A stretch of 64,000 nucleotides of DNA, taken from contig NZ_CABDUX010000002.1 of the NCBI RefSeq assembly GCF_901411515.1, positions 124,001-188,000 on the forward strand, written 5' to 3'. Below the pieces are notes generated by a model. It saw only the letters and a program-made list of their open reading frames with translations, was not told where the DNA came from and did no database searches. Below are positions 1 through 9,122 of the stretch, piece after piece; the stretch's first letter is position 1; each line of letters begins with the position of its first letter. The position numbers and the translations under genes are program-made. Origin of the DNA: Raoultibacter phocaeensis (GTDB lineage Bacteria > Actinomycetota > Coriobacteriia > Coriobacteriales > Eggerthellaceae).

Positions 1-567
1 AACATCTTCGAAAACAACGTGCTGCTGCCCACCCAATCGGATCGCAACCGCATTCCGATCACCGACGCCGATACGCTCATCGACAACGGCGGGCTCGTTT
101 CGGCAGATTGGCTTTCCGAAGTGGAAGACGCCGTAGCGCGCGGTGCTGTTAAGAAGGCCGACACGCTTGAAGAGCTGGCCGAGATGCTCACGCTCGACCC
201 CGATGTACTTACAAAGGCAGTCAAGGAGTACAACGAGCTCTGCGCCAAAGGCGTCGACGAAGAGATGTCGACTCCGTACGACCCCACGTGGCTCAATCCC
301 GTGCAGGATCCGCCGTTCTACGGCGCGATCGTCGGCGGTCAGATGGCAAAGACCATGTGCGGTTTGCGTACCGACGAGAATCTGCAGGTCATGAAAGAAG
401 ACGGTACGCTCATCCCGGGCCTCTACGCCAACGCGACTACCGCTGGCGGACTTTCGGGCGAAGCGAACTACGGATGCTTCTGGAACTCGACGGTGTTCGG
501 GGGCGTGGGTACGAGCTGGATCACCGGCTGGATCGCCGCTCAGTGCTTGCTCGACAACCAGGGCTAG
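1..567 (+). CDS. FAD-dependent oxidoreductase, fumarate-reductase type (C-terminal part)
   Basis: The reading frame is open from the first base of the window, so only the last 188 residues are visible. They contain the C-terminal signature of FAD_binding_2 / fumarate-reductase-like flavoproteins: a loop ending in IPGLYANATTAGG and a glycine-rich GVGTSWITGW segment that closes over the FAD. The preceding residues match the capping domain, including the usual run in which a tyrosine-asparagine pair (KEYNEL) follows an aspartate-rich helix. Relatives in this group are usually exported by the Tat system and reduce an organic acceptor, but the N-terminus is outside the window. The substrate cannot be read from sequence. 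A hairpin with a T-rich tail follows the stop codon, so this is probably the last gene of its transcript. Confidence 0.85.
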   Translation, partial: NIFENNVLLPTQSDRNRIPITDADTLIDNGGLVSADWLSEVEDAVARGAVKKADTLEELAEMLTLDPDVLTKAVKEYNELCAKGVDEEMSTPYDPTWLNPVQDPPFYGAIVGGQMAKTMCGLRTDENLQVMKEDGTLIPGLYANATTAGGLSGEANYGCFWNSTVFGGVGTSWITGWIAAQCLLDNQG

Positions 568-591
568 ATAATCGCTTTGCGATCCTCCCTT

Positions 592-626
592 GCGGGGCCG
601 TCTTATCGGGCGGTCCCGCTTGCTTT
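592..626 (+). terminator. Intrinsic terminator after the flavoprotein
   Basis: A 9-bp stem (592-600 pairing with 611-619, one G-T pair) around a 10-base loop is followed by TTGCTTT. It begins 25 bases after the stop codon of the preceding gene. Confidence 0.6.
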
Positions 627-742
627 GCTGGACGAGCGCGTCGATTCAGGATGAGCAAACGGTTCGACGGTGCCTGTAGCCCGAGTCGGCGCATTGCCAT
701 GTCGCACCCGATGCATACTCAGCGCGAAAGCAGATGCAGGCG

Positions 743-1648
743 TCAACGCCGCACGCCGTTGCGGATGAACGCGGCGAGTCGTGCTACGGAAGGCTTCTCG
801 TTTCTTTCGCTGTAGGCGAGGCAGAGGGGCAGATCAATTCGATCCTCGGGGTGAAACGGCATGAATTCCGATTCGGGGTAGGCCGTTTCCATCGAGGGGT
901 CGAACGGCTGCAGGTGAACGCCTCCTTCGCGGCAGAACACGTCGATGGCGTCGTCGTTCAGCGGAACCTCGTGAAACAGCGGCTCGAATCCGCATGCGCA
1001 ACAGCGCGAGATGAACAGGTGCGTAAAGCAATCGAAATCGAACGGGCTTCGTATGGGGACACCCTTGAGGTCGGCGATCTTGAGGGGAGCGCGTTTGCAG
1101 AGGGGGTTTTCCTTGAGCGTGATGACCCTTGTTTCAACGGTTGATACGGGAATGAACTTTATGCCGGGACGCTCGTATTGGCCGTGGACGAACCCGATGT
1201 CGATCGAGCCGTCTTCCAGTGCGTTCAAGGCTGCGGTATCGGAGAGCTTGTAGGTTGCGATGGTGCAGCCGGCCGTCCGGTTTCGAAATTCGTGCAAGAG
1301 CCGTATCGGTTCGAGCGAATCGTTGAAGAACAAATAGTCGAGGGGAAACGATTTGAACGAGACCGAAATGGTCGTTCGCGTGCATGTTCCCGTCTTGCGC
1401 TCATCGAGGTACAGGTTGATTTCGTCGAGCTCTCTGAGCACGTTGTCGGCATGCTTGAGTATCTCCTTGCCCTCTTCGGTCGGGCTCATCTTCCCGTCGC
1501 GATCGAAAACATCGAAGCCGAGCTCCTGTTCGAGCGAGCGCACCGCCTTCGAGACGGCCTGCTTGGAAACGTAGAGCTCGTCGGCGGCTTTCGCTATGCT
1601 GCCGCAGCGCGCCACCGTAGCGATGTATTTCAGTTGGTGCAGCTCCAC
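743..1648 (-). CDS. LysR-family transcriptional regulator
   Basis: About 301 residues, the normal length for a LysR-type regulator. The N-terminal winged helix-turn-helix is clear (LKYIATVARCGSIAKAADEL, then VSKQAVSKAVRSLEQELG), followed by a linker helix and a substrate-binding domain. I place the start at the GTG at 1648 because AGGGAGG lies 4 bases before it and the HTH begins directly after it; an in-frame ATG at 1720 would overlap the neighbouring gene and add 24 residues with no family match. It lies between two flavoprotein genes and next to a membrane LuxR regulator, so control of one of the flavoproteins in response to its substrate is the likely role. The effector is unknown. Confidence 0.88.
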   Translation of the reverse strand: MELHQLKYIATVARCGSIAKAADELYVSKQAVSKAVRSLEQELGFDVFDRDGKMSPTEEGKEILKHADNVLRELDEINLYLDERKTGTCTRTTISVSFKSFPLDYLFFNDSLEPIRLLHEFRNRTAGCTIATYKLSDTAALNALEDGSIDIGFVHGQYERPGIKFIPVSTVETRVITLKENPLCKRAPLKIADLKGVPIRSPFDFDCFTHLFISRCCACGFEPLFHEVPLNDDAIDVFCREGGVHLQPFDPSMETAYPESEFMPFHPEDRIDLPLCLAYSERNEKPSVARLAAFIRNGVRR

Positions 1649-1685
1649 GTTTCCTCCCTTTCCTTTTGCTGGTTGTTGGCGCCCG

Positions 1686-3254
1686 TCAGCCCTGCTCCCT
1701 TGAAATGTCGCTGGATCCATGAGTTTTCAGCTTCACGAACAGTTCCTCGCGGGTGGCAACGTTTGTTTTGAGATATATCTTCGAGATGTGCGTCTTCACG
1801 GTGCTTTGCGAAATATGCAGTTCCTGGGAGATGAGCCGGATTGTGTAACCGTCCATCAGAAGCGCAAATACTTCGGCTTCCCGCGTCGAAAAACTCGCCC
1901 GTGCGATAACGTCGCCGTACTCCGTTTCGGTACGACGAGCTTGATCACCCGGACTTTGCGCGGGGAATTCTGCCGCACCGAGTGCGAACAGCAGCTCGAG
2001 ATCGCGCGGCGTGAACACCGTGAACAACAGAATCACTGCAACAAGGTCGATACCGAGCGTGAGATAGTACATCTGCTCGCCGCCTGCAAACAGCGCGTTA
2101 TTCGTGAGGGCGTGGCCGAGAAACCCGCCGAGGCACACAGGGAATCCGCAGATGAGACCATAGGTTTGCGCGGTCGAAGTATGAAGGCGCCGCACAAGGA
2201 GTGCGCTGATCGCGAAGACTACGGCATCGAGCATGTTTCTGAGCGATCCGCTGATCCACGAGAACGCAGGTGAGTGGTACGAACCCAGGGTGGTGGCGAT
2301 GAAAAGGATCACGATGACGGCCATCGCCGCATAGAACCCTTTGGTAAGAGCGGTGAGCTCTTGCTTCGGCGGTGCCACCACGATGAGCACCAAGAGAAAA
2401 CTCAGCAGCAGCGTGCCGAAGTTAATAAGCTGAAACGACATGGCGGAGGCGTCGAGATCCGATATCGCAAGACCCTCTTGTTTTGTGAGCACGGCGATGA
2501 AGAACACGACGAAGCACACCATTGAGAGCTTGAGGACGCTTTTCTTCGAGATGCCGAGCGTGCTGAACTCATCGGTAGTACGGGCGAAGAAGCTCTGGGC
2601 GACGGGCGAATCAGCCGTGGTGCCGTTGCGATGTGAGCTCCTTTCGCCGTGGGGGCAATTGATTCGGCTGAGCAGCAACGCGACAACGGCGGGCGTCAAT
2701 GCGAGCGAGACGAGCGTGAGTATGGCAGGAAGCGATACGGTTACGAAATAGAAGGCGATTCCGACGATTTTCGAAAGCCCCACCGATATGAAGATATCCT
2801 TTGCCTTGAGGCTTATATAAGCGTGTGCGCACGACATCATGAACCATGCAGAGCCAACGCCTGCAAACCCCGCTCCGATCCATACGAACGCGGCGGGAGC
2901 CCACCCCATTCCCACCGCTGCGCTGAAAACGATGCTGCCTGAGAGCAGGCACGCAGCAACAGCGAAGGCGGCAGATCGCTTGAACGAGGCATCGGTTCTA
3001 CGGTACAGCACGACGCCGATCAGGATGGCGACGGTCATGAACAGCGAGAACCAATACAGATAGGTTTCAAGGAGCGCAGGGTTTCCCGAGGCGTCGGGCG
3101 GGAAGAGCACGTACGAAGACGTCTGAACGTCAAGCCAGCCCCACATGAGACCGAGGGAGAGGTATCCCATAGTCGGCCAGCGCGTTTCGGCGCATGTGAG
3201 TGTTTTGTTCAGAATCAACGAATCCCCTCGGAGCAATCGAATGCTGTCCCGCAT
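1686..3254 (-). CDS. LuxR-family regulator with polytopic membrane N-terminal half
   Basis: About 522 residues. The first 400 or so form around 12 hydrophobic segments, like a transporter-type membrane domain. The last 70 form a LuxR/GerE helix-turn-helix (FSTREAEVFALLMDGYT, then HISQSTVKTHISKIYLKT). This architecture is common in Eggerthellaceae next to exported flavoproteins, and the usual inference is a one-component sensor of an extracellular or membrane-soluble substrate. It lies 129 bases downstream of the Tat flavoprotein at 3384-5012 on the same strand. The start is uncertain: the ATG at 3254 has no ribosome-binding site and sits 7 bases after a TATACT box, whereas a TTG at 3218 has GAGGGGA just before it. 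Use of the TTG would shorten the protein by 12 residues. Confidence 0.88.
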   Translation of the reverse strand: MRDSIRLLRGDSLILNKTLTCAETRWPTMGYLSLGLMWGWLDVQTSSYVLFPPDASGNPALLETYLYWFSLFMTVAILIGVVLYRRTDASFKRSAAFAVAACLLSGSIVFSAAVGMGWAPAAFVWIGAGFAGVGSAWFMMSCAHAYISLKAKDIFISVGLSKIVGIAFYFVTVSLPAILTLVSLALTPAVVALLLSRINCPHGERSSHRNGTTADSPVAQSFFARTTDEFSTLGISKKSVLKLSMVCFVVFFIAVLTKQEGLAISDLDASAMSFQLINFGTLLLSFLLVLIVVAPPKQELTALTKGFYAAMAVIVILFIATTLGSYHSPAFSWISGSLRNMLDAVVFAISALLVRRLHTSTAQTYGLICGFPVCLGGFLGHALTNNALFAGGEQMYYLTLGIDLVAVILLFTVFTPRDLELLFALGAAEFPAQSPGDQARRTETEYGDVIARASFSTREAEVFALLMDGYTIRLISQELHISQSTVKTHISKIYLKTNVATREELFVKLKTHGSSDISREQG

Positions 3255-3260
3255 TTGTAC

Positions 3261-3266
3261 AGTATA
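3261..3266 (-). promoter_or_regulatory. Candidate -10 box for the membrane LuxR gene
   Basis: TATACT on the minus strand, with the expected transcription start at about 3254. That is the first base of the annotated ATG, so the mRNA would be leaderless or the TTG at 3218 would be the real start. No good -35 box was seen. Confidence 0.35.
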
Positions 3267-3383
3267 GCGCCTTTACGCGTCGATCCCCCGAGCAGACAGC
3301 GGATCGGTATGCTGCGTACGGGGGATCGGTCGGTTAGGTATTACTTTTCTGGTTTGCTTCGGGGGTTCAAGGCGGATCGTGCT

Positions 3384-5012
3384 TTAGTCGGTGATGCCGC
3401 AGGCACGCCATGCGGCCACGCGCCCCGTCAGAAACGCCCTGCCGACGCTCATGCCCGGCGTGGTCATCTTCTGGTACACGCCTCCGAAGAAGTTGCCCGA
3501 GGAGTTGCCCGCGGCGTACAGGCCTTCGATCGGCTTGCGGTCTTCGCCGAGCACCTGCATGTCGGCGTTGACCTCCAAGCCGCTCAGCGTAGTGAGCACC
3601 GATGCGTGGCGGGGGATCGCGTAGAACGGCGCCTTCGCGATCGGCTTCACCTTGTAGCCGAGCTTGCCGAAATCGGGCTCGTAGTCGTAGTTGCCCGCGG
3701 CGAGTTCGTTGTAGCGATCGACGGTTGCGGCGAAAGCATCGGCCGGGACGCCCATCTGCTTTGCGAGGTCTTCGATCGTATCGGCTTTGTACACCCAGCC
3801 GTTCTCGACGCCGTCTGGCACGATCATGGTCCAATCGCCGTACTGGGTCATGCCGGTTCCCATGTTGGGCAGGTCCTCCCTGTAGTTGTCATCGAATATC
3901 TGGAAGTGCATCTGCTCGGGTTGGCGTACGTCCTGGGCCCATACCTCGTCGTAGCTCACATCTTCGTTCGAGAAGCGGTTGCCTTCGGCGTTGACGCGCA
4001 AGAAGGGGATGGTCGTGCCCTGCAGCGTGTGGAACCTCAAGCTCGGGTCGTAGTGGATGTTCGAACAGTGGGGCGAGCGCTGGATCTGACCTCCTGCCCA
4101 CATGCCCATGAGGATGCCATCGCCTGTGGTTGCGTCGGGGCGCGTGTAAGCCGAGTCGAGACCGTCTGCCTGCGGCAGGTACTCCGCACGCATCTCGGGG
4201 TTGCCCTCGTAGCCGCCCGCTGCCAGAATGACGCCCTTCTTCGCATTGCAGAGGATGTAGTCGCCTGATTCCGTCTGGGCGACGACGCCCGTGACGCGAC
4301 CGCTGTCGTCCTGGCGAAGCTGGACGGCGGGGGTGTTGTAGCGCACCTCGGTATTGCCACGCTCGACGGCGTCGTTCACGAGTTCGGTGGCGAGCGTCAT
4401 CATCGTGCCCGTTCCGATCATCTCGCCGACAGGGATGAACGTGGTTTTGAACGAACGGTTCCAATGCTCGGAGGGAGCGATCGGATCCTCGATGATGAAC
4501 GGGCCGTATTTCGTGTCGCTGAACCTGTCGACAATCCAATCGGCGAGGTTGCCGCTGTAGTTCACCCAGTTGCCGAGCACCTCCCATTTGCCGAGGTTGC
4601 ACCCGGTTTCGCGGTTCATATCGCCGACGATCTCCCAGCCGTTCACGTCGTAGCCCATCTCCTGCTGCATCTTTGATCCGATGGCGGTGAATACGAAACC
4701 GTGCGAGTACACGCTCTCGAGCTTCTGCAGGAGAATGACGCTCGCGCCCTCTTCCGAGGCGGTGGCGGTGGCGATAGCGCCTGCGTTGCCGCCGCCGACG
4801 ACAACGATATCCGCTTCGAGCGTTTCGATGATCTGATCGTCGCCGATGGGTTCGGGTTTCGCCTTGTAGTCCTTGGCGGCTTCGGGTTGCGCGCCTGTGT
4901 CTGCTTCAGGTGCGTTCTGTGCAGGCGACGAGCATCCCGCAAGTCCCGCCAACGCTGCGGTTCCCCCAAGTACGACGCCGCCTTTGATGAAGCTCCTGCG
5001 ATCGAGTTCCAT
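3384..5012 (-). CDS. Tat-exported lipoprotein FAD-dependent oxidoreductase
   Basis: 542 residues. The N-terminus has a twin-arginine motif (DRRSFIKGG), a hydrophobic stretch and a lipobox (LAGC, cysteine near residue 27), so the protein should be exported folded with its FAD and then anchored as a lipoprotein. After a linker comes a Rossmann FAD site (DIVVVGGGNAGA), a long FAD_binding_2 domain, a fumarate-reductase-type capping domain, and the closing motif GLYAAGNSSGNFFGG. Family members reduce fumarate, urocanate, cinnamates and other organic acceptors, usually with electrons from a small c-type cytochrome. No cytochrome gene is adjacent here. The downstream membrane LuxR regulator is a plausible controller. 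The substrate is not predictable by eye. Confidence 0.9.
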   Translation of the reverse strand: MELDRRSFIKGGVVLGGTAALAGLAGCSSPAQNAPEADTGAQPEAAKDYKAKPEPIGDDQIIETLEADIVVVGGGNAGAIATATASEEGASVILLQKLESVYSHGFVFTAIGSKMQQEMGYDVNGWEIVGDMNRETGCNLGKWEVLGNWVNYSGNLADWIVDRFSDTKYGPFIIEDPIAPSEHWNRSFKTTFIPVGEMIGTGTMMTLATELVNDAVERGNTEVRYNTPAVQLRQDDSGRVTGVVAQTESGDYILCNAKKGVILAAGGYEGNPEMRAEYLPQADGLDSAYTRPDATTGDGILMGMWAGGQIQRSPHCSNIHYDPSLRFHTLQGTTIPFLRVNAEGNRFSNEDVSYDEVWAQDVRQPEQMHFQIFDDNYREDLPNMGTGMTQYGDWTMIVPDGVENGWVYKADTIEDLAKQMGVPADAFAATVDRYNELAAGNYDYEPDFGKLGYKVKPIAKAPFYAIPRHASVLTTLSGLEVNADMQVLGEDRKPIEGLYAAGNSSGNFFGGVYQKMTTPGMSVGRAFLTGRVAAWRACGITD

Positions 5013-5694
5013 GATGTCCTCCCTTGTCCCTAGTTGTTGTTACGCCCTGCGCTCGAAGGGCGACGGGGCGATTCTCATGCTAGGGATCGTGCGGCGAAGG
5101 CGCATCGTGCAAAGCGTTCAAAATGCGCGATAGCCGCTCGACTATTCGGACTAGTCCGGGGTAGACAGGGAGAAAAGGAGTCGTACTATAGCGGAAGCCA
5201 GGGGTGCGAAATCGGTTACGAATCTGCAGCTAATAGAATTCCTGACAAGAACGATACAGCATTGCTATAGCGCACTCTCGAGGCAGCCGAAGCCGGCTTG
5301 ACAGCGAAACGGGCCGTTTCTGGCCAATTGTCTCGGCCGTCCCACGTTCTCCTGCCGCAACCGAAGTGCACAAAAGCACTGCACCTTCCTGAACTGGCTA
5401 TATGGATATCGGGGTAACGCCGCGGGCAGCGCATTGAAGCTTTGGCGGCCCTTTTTGTGGGACGGCCGAGACAATTGGCCAGAACAGGGCTCTCCCGCGT
5501 GCAAGGGCCTCTGCCGTCAAGCCAATGCCGACGCGGCCTGACAAGGCTCCCGATTGCTATTAGGCGTTAATGCTTTGAGCGGGCGTATGCTAGTTGTCTC
5601 ACAACGGCCTAGCGATCCGAAGTTGAATAGGCGCGCATGGGTCCATTTCGTTAGGGCAGTCTAGCGGGAATTTACTGTCGTGCTGGTGCGAGTG
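5013..5694. other. 682-bp intergenic region, non-coding
   Basis: No convincing gene on either strand. The region contains a long perfect inverted repeat (annotated separately) and, outside it, two similar segments around 5241-5270 and 5537-5562 that share CCTGACAAG followed by ATTGCTAT. The second resembles a repeat of the first with a shorter gap. Confidence 0.6.
5318..5484. repeat. Perfect 28-bp inverted repeat flanking a 111-bp centre
   Basis: The left arm at 5318-5345 begins TTCTGGCCAATTG and ends CGGCCGTCCCAC. The right arm at 5457-5484 is its exact reverse complement over all 28 bases. The 111-base centre holds a small hairpin (AGTGC, 6-base loop, GCACT near 5365). GGCTTGAC at 5295-5302 recurs inverted at 5516-5523, so the symmetry extends weakly beyond the arms. 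No transposase is present. It could be a small non-autonomous element, a structured RNA or a regulator binding array. Confidence 0.8.
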
Positions 5695-7032
5695 CTACTC
5701 GTGTTGCGGCAGCGACAGTTCGAAGACCGTTACGCCGTTTTCGCTCTGCGCCGTGAGCGATCCTCCGAGGCGTTCGGTCAAGGCGTATGCGATCGAGAGG
5801 CCGAGTCCGTAGCCTGACGAGCCATCGTCGGTGCGAGACCGATCGGCGCGCCAGAAGCGGTCGAACACGTGGGGCAGATCGTCTTCGGCGATAGTCGTGC
5901 CTGTATTGGTCACGCGGAGCACGGCTCGCTCGGTTTCAGACGTTACGGCTATTTCGACGGACTCGTTCGGATCGGTGTACTTCAGTGCATTGTCCATGAG
6001 GATGTCGATGATCTGCTCGACGGCTTTCCAATCGCCGCGCGCAGTAACGTCGGAGACGATCGCGGTGTTCAAGGCGATTCCCTTTTCCGTCGCCCGCGCT
6101 TCGTTCGCTTCGGTTGCTTCGTATGCGATTGTGCTCAGGTTGAACCGTTCGTCTGAGCAGTTACGTGCAGGTTCGCTTTCCTCGGCACGGGAAAGCGCAA
6201 GCAGGCTTTCAACCAGCGCTTCCATGCGATCGGTGCCGAAGCGGATCCCGTCCATCCAGCGTCGCTGGCTCGCGATGGTCTGTTCGGCGTTAGCGTCGAG
6301 CACGTCGTAGTTCGCGCAGACGATGGAGAGCGGCGTTTTGAGCTCGTGCGAGGCATCGGCCACGAACTGCCGCTCGCGCTCCCATGCCGCCTGTGCTGGG
6401 CGGATAGCGCGCGATGCAATCAGGCGGCTGACGAAAAAGGCGGCAAGCAGGGCGAGTGCGGCTACGATGACGAGGGCTGTGGCAAGCTTGTGCAGCTGGT
6501 TGGTGCTTGGTGAGGTGTCGAGGAAGGTGAGGACGTGTTCGTCATCGGATTCGTTCAAACTGCTTATCGAGCTGCTTTCGGGCGGAGTCGTAGCAGCGCT
6601 GTGCTCCGATACGACGTATTGCCACGAGCGGCCATCCGAGTAGATTACGCCGCCTGCTGCTTGAGGACTTGCTTCGGCGGCGAGGGCTAAACACACCGCA
6701 TCGTCGAGGCCAGAAACGTTTTCCAGCATTTCAACATCCCCGCCGTCACTTGCCTTCACTTTAAAGCGATAGCCGCCGAATGCGAAGAAGTCGTCATCGG
6801 GAGATGTAACCGTTATCGAATCGTCGGGCGGGTCGACCTTTCCGGCCGCTTCGCCGTTTTCCGCGACTTCATGGGTCAAAGGCGCAGAAACGTACTGATA
6901 GAGGTGCATCTCGCTCGTCTGCTGCATCAGTGTTTCACCCGTCATGTAGACGGCGATGAGGGCTGCGACGATGACGATCGAGGTGAGGCCCATGGCAAGT
7001 GCGAGCATCCGTCTGCGCAATGCTTCGAACAT
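5695..7032 (-). CDS. Two-component sensor histidine kinase
   Basis: 445 residues. Two transmembrane helices (about 9-31 and 183-203) bracket an extracytoplasmic sensor domain of about 150 residues. The kinase core follows: H-box with phospho-accepting His229 in ASHELKTPLS, N-box DNALKYTD, and the G-boxes VFDRFWRADRSR and GYGLGLSIAYAL. The start at 7032 has GGAAGGAG just upstream, inside the end of the response-regulator gene. The two genes are 2 bases apart, regulator first, so they form one operon. The sensed signal is unknown; the sensor domain is acidic and rich in serine. Confidence 0.93.
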   Translation of the reverse strand: MFEALRRRMLALAMGLTSIVIVAALIAVYMTGETLMQQTSEMHLYQYVSAPLTHEVAENGEAAGKVDPPDDSITVTSPDDDFFAFGGYRFKVKASDGGDVEMLENVSGLDDAVCLALAAEASPQAAGGVIYSDGRSWQYVVSEHSAATTPPESSSISSLNESDDEHVLTFLDTSPSTNQLHKLATALVIVAALALLAAFFVSRLIASRAIRPAQAAWERERQFVADASHELKTPLSIVCANYDVLDANAEQTIASQRRWMDGIRFGTDRMEALVESLLALSRAEESEPARNCSDERFNLSTIAYEATEANEARATEKGIALNTAIVSDVTARGDWKAVEQIIDILMDNALKYTDPNESVEIAVTSETERAVLRVTNTGTTIAEDDLPHVFDRFWRADRSRTDDGSSGYGLGLSIAYALTERLGGSLTAQSENGVTVFELSLPQHE

Positions 7033-7034
7033 AG

Positions 7035-7715
7035 TTACTCCTTCCGTTCATTAAGCGTATAGCCGACGCCGCGCACGGTGCGAATCTGAGCGCTCGTGCC
7101 GACGCGCGCAAGCGCCTTGCGGACTCGTGAGACGTGCACTTCGACGCGGTTTGCATCTGCGAACGAACCAGGGCCCCACAGCTTGGCTATGATCTGCTCT
7201 TTCGATACGATGATGCCTTGGTTGCGAGCGAGCAGCTCAAGCAAACGCGCATCGGTGGGCCGCAGGTTTTCCGTACGCATACCGCATGCGAGCTGCATCG
7301 TGTTCGGGTCGAGCTTTGCGTCGGCGAAGGAGATCGTGTCGTCCGCGTTCACGGTGGGAGGCCTTCGCGCGAGGGCACGCAGGCGGGCTTGCAGCTCGTC
7401 GGCGTGGAAGGGTTTAGAAAGATAATCATCGGCTCCGGCATCGAGGCCGCGAACCCTGTCTTCGATCTGGCTTTTTGCCGTAAGCAACAGCACGGGGGTC
7501 GCAATGCCTTTCGCGCGTAGCTCGCGCAGGACTGCGACGCCGTCTTTCTTCGGCAACATGATATCGAGCACGATAGCGTCGTAGACGCCCGAACACGCGA
7601 GCGCGAGCCCCTCATCTCCGTCGAGGGTCGTGTCGACAACATAGCGAGCTTGCCTGAGAATCTGGGCGACCGCATCGATCAGATGTCGGGAATCCTCGAT
7701 CAGAAGAACGCGCAT
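7035..7715 (-). CDS. OmpR-family response regulator
   Basis: 226 residues. Receiver domain with the acidic pocket near the N-terminus (LLIEDS), phospho-acceptor Asp51 in IVLDIMLPKKDG, and the switch lysine in LSKPFHADEL. A winged-helix DNA-binding domain follows, ending RTVRGVGYTLNE. I use the ATG at 7715, which has AAAGGGGG nine bases upstream and starts exactly at the receiver strand; a longer frame to 7814 has no support. It is co-transcribed with the kinase at 5695-7032 and probably phosphorylated by it. Confidence 0.93.
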   Translation of the reverse strand: MRVLLIEDSRHLIDAVAQILRQARYVVDTTLDGDEGLALACSGVYDAIVLDIMLPKKDGVAVLRELRAKGIATPVLLLTAKSQIEDRVRGLDAGADDYLSKPFHADELQARLRALARRPPTVNADDTISFADAKLDPNTMQLACGMRTENLRPTDARLLELLARNQGIIVSKEQIIAKLWGPGSFADANRVEVHVSRVRKALARVGTSAQIRTVRGVGYTLNERKE

Positions 7716-7883
7716 GGCTGCCCCCTTTCCCGTCGCGCAGGTGCGCGTTTGCTCCGGACTTTCGCAATCGTATGCCGCAACCGAAACATCGTCCGCTTTT
7801 GGCCATCGTAGCATGCTCTTCGAGACCCACGGCCGATTTGGCTTCCTTGTTGCCCATAATAGGTCTCGAACCTGTACGAAGCC

Positions 7884-7911
7884 TTGCAGGTTTCGAGTGC
7901 TATGCTAATAA
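7884..7911 (+). promoter_or_regulatory. Candidate promoter for the radical-SAM gene
   Basis: TTGCAG at 7884-7889, a 16-base spacer, and TAATAA at 7906-7911 with an extended -10 TGC. It lies about 90 bases upstream of the gene at 8005. Confidence 0.35.
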
Positions 7912-8004
7912 GCATTCCGCAAGAAGGTCGGAAGCATTGCAGGCTCATGATCCGGGATTCCCCGTTGCGGTATAGCTGCCTGCAAACCCCATGAAAGGGA
8001 GGGT

Positions 8005-8910
8005 ATGGAAACGCACGTTACGTTGATCGACGCCAAGAGCATCCTTTCTAAATCGAATCTGCCGGTGTGCGACTATTCGGCCAATCCCTATGTGGGTTGC
8101 CCTCATGCGTGCCGATACTGCTACGCCTCCTTCATGAAGCGATTCACGGGCCATGCGGAGCCATGGGGGAGCTTCGTCGATGTGAAGCACTGGCCGGAGA
8201 TCAAGAACCCGAAGAGGTACGCAGGAAAAGGCATCTTCATCGGCTCGGTGACAGACCCCTACAATCCTTACGAGGAACGCTACGGGCGTACGCGGGCTCT
8301 TCTGGAGCAGCTTTCGGGTAGCGGGGCAAGCATCAGCATCGCAACAAAATCAGATCTGGTGCTGAGGGACTTGGATTTGATACGGTCTTTTCCTAACGCC
8401 CGTGTATCGTGGTCGATCAACACGCTCGATGAAGGCTTCCGCGCCGCTATGGATGAGGCGGCAAGCATCGAGCGACGGCTTGCGGCCATGAAGGCTTTCC
8501 ACGATGCGGGGGTGCGTACCACGTGCTTCATCTCGCCCATCTTTCCCGGCATCACCGATGTTGCCGCCATCATCGAGCGTGCCAAGGCCAACTGCAACCT
8601 GATCTGGTTGGAGAACCTGAACCTGCGCGGGGGCTACAAGGCGGATATCCTCGGCTACATTCGAACCGCTTACCCAGAGCTTCAAGCGCTCTATCACGAC
8701 ATATACGCGCGCGGCGACCGGAGCTATTGGGAGGAGCTTGACGCACAGATGCGTGCGCTCGCGAACGAGCAAGGGCTTGCCTACCTGCGTGACGATGATG
8801 CCGTCGAGCGGCCGTTCGAGGCGCCGCCGACCATCGTCAACTATTTTTACCACGAGGAGATCAAGCGGTCGGCCAAGGTCAACGCGCGTCGACCGGATCG
8901 CTCGAAGTAG
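8005..8910 (+). CDS. Radical SAM protein of the SPL / Rv2578c type
   Basis: 301 residues. The [4Fe-4S]-binding motif is CPHACRYCYA (about residues 31-40, CX3CX2C), followed by the family's GSVTDPYNPYE segment and a TIM-barrel-like core that contains TKSDLVLRDLD. This is the group of radical SAM proteins related to spore photoproduct lyase; most members have no proven reaction. The lack of sporulation genes here argues against a true photoproduct lyase. GGGAGGG lies just before the ATG. It is monocistronic: the next gene starts 212 bases later. Confidence 0.85.
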   Translation: METHVTLIDAKSILSKSNLPVCDYSANPYVGCPHACRYCYASFMKRFTGHAEPWGSFVDVKHWPEIKNPKRYAGKGIFIGSVTDPYNPYEERYGRTRALLEQLSGSGASISIATKSDLVLRDLDLIRSFPNARVSWSINTLDEGFRAAMDEAASIERRLAAMKAFHDAGVRTTCFISPIFPGITDVAAIIERAKANCNLIWLENLNLRGGYKADILGYIRTAYPELQALYHDIYARGDRSYWEELDAQMRALANEQGLAYLRDDDAVERPFEAPPTIVNYFYHEEIKRSAKVNARRPDRSK

Positions 8911-9122
8911 GCCATCCGAAACGGAGCACTGTCGAACGGAGGCGTCGAGTGCGTTTCGGCGCTACAGCGAACACGGCGCAGCGGGAGAGTGGGGAAATTG
9001 GGGGAAACGACCACTGCCTGTACTACAATAAGGACAGGAACCATCGAGCAATTTGCTATCATAAAAACCTTAGTCGCAAACGGAGCGCTGCCGCAAAGTC
9101 GCCTTACATGCAAGGAGAAGCC

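Noticed and set aside
5265-5504. Minus-strand frame of 79 residues in the 5-kb gap
   Set aside because: It covers the inverted repeat, has no ribosome-binding site and its composition is not protein-like.
7855-7900. A GGTTCGAGACC-like stretch on the minus strand, resembling a tRNA T-arm
   Set aside because: The flanking bases do not form a 5-bp T-stem or a cloverleaf; no acceptor stem was found.
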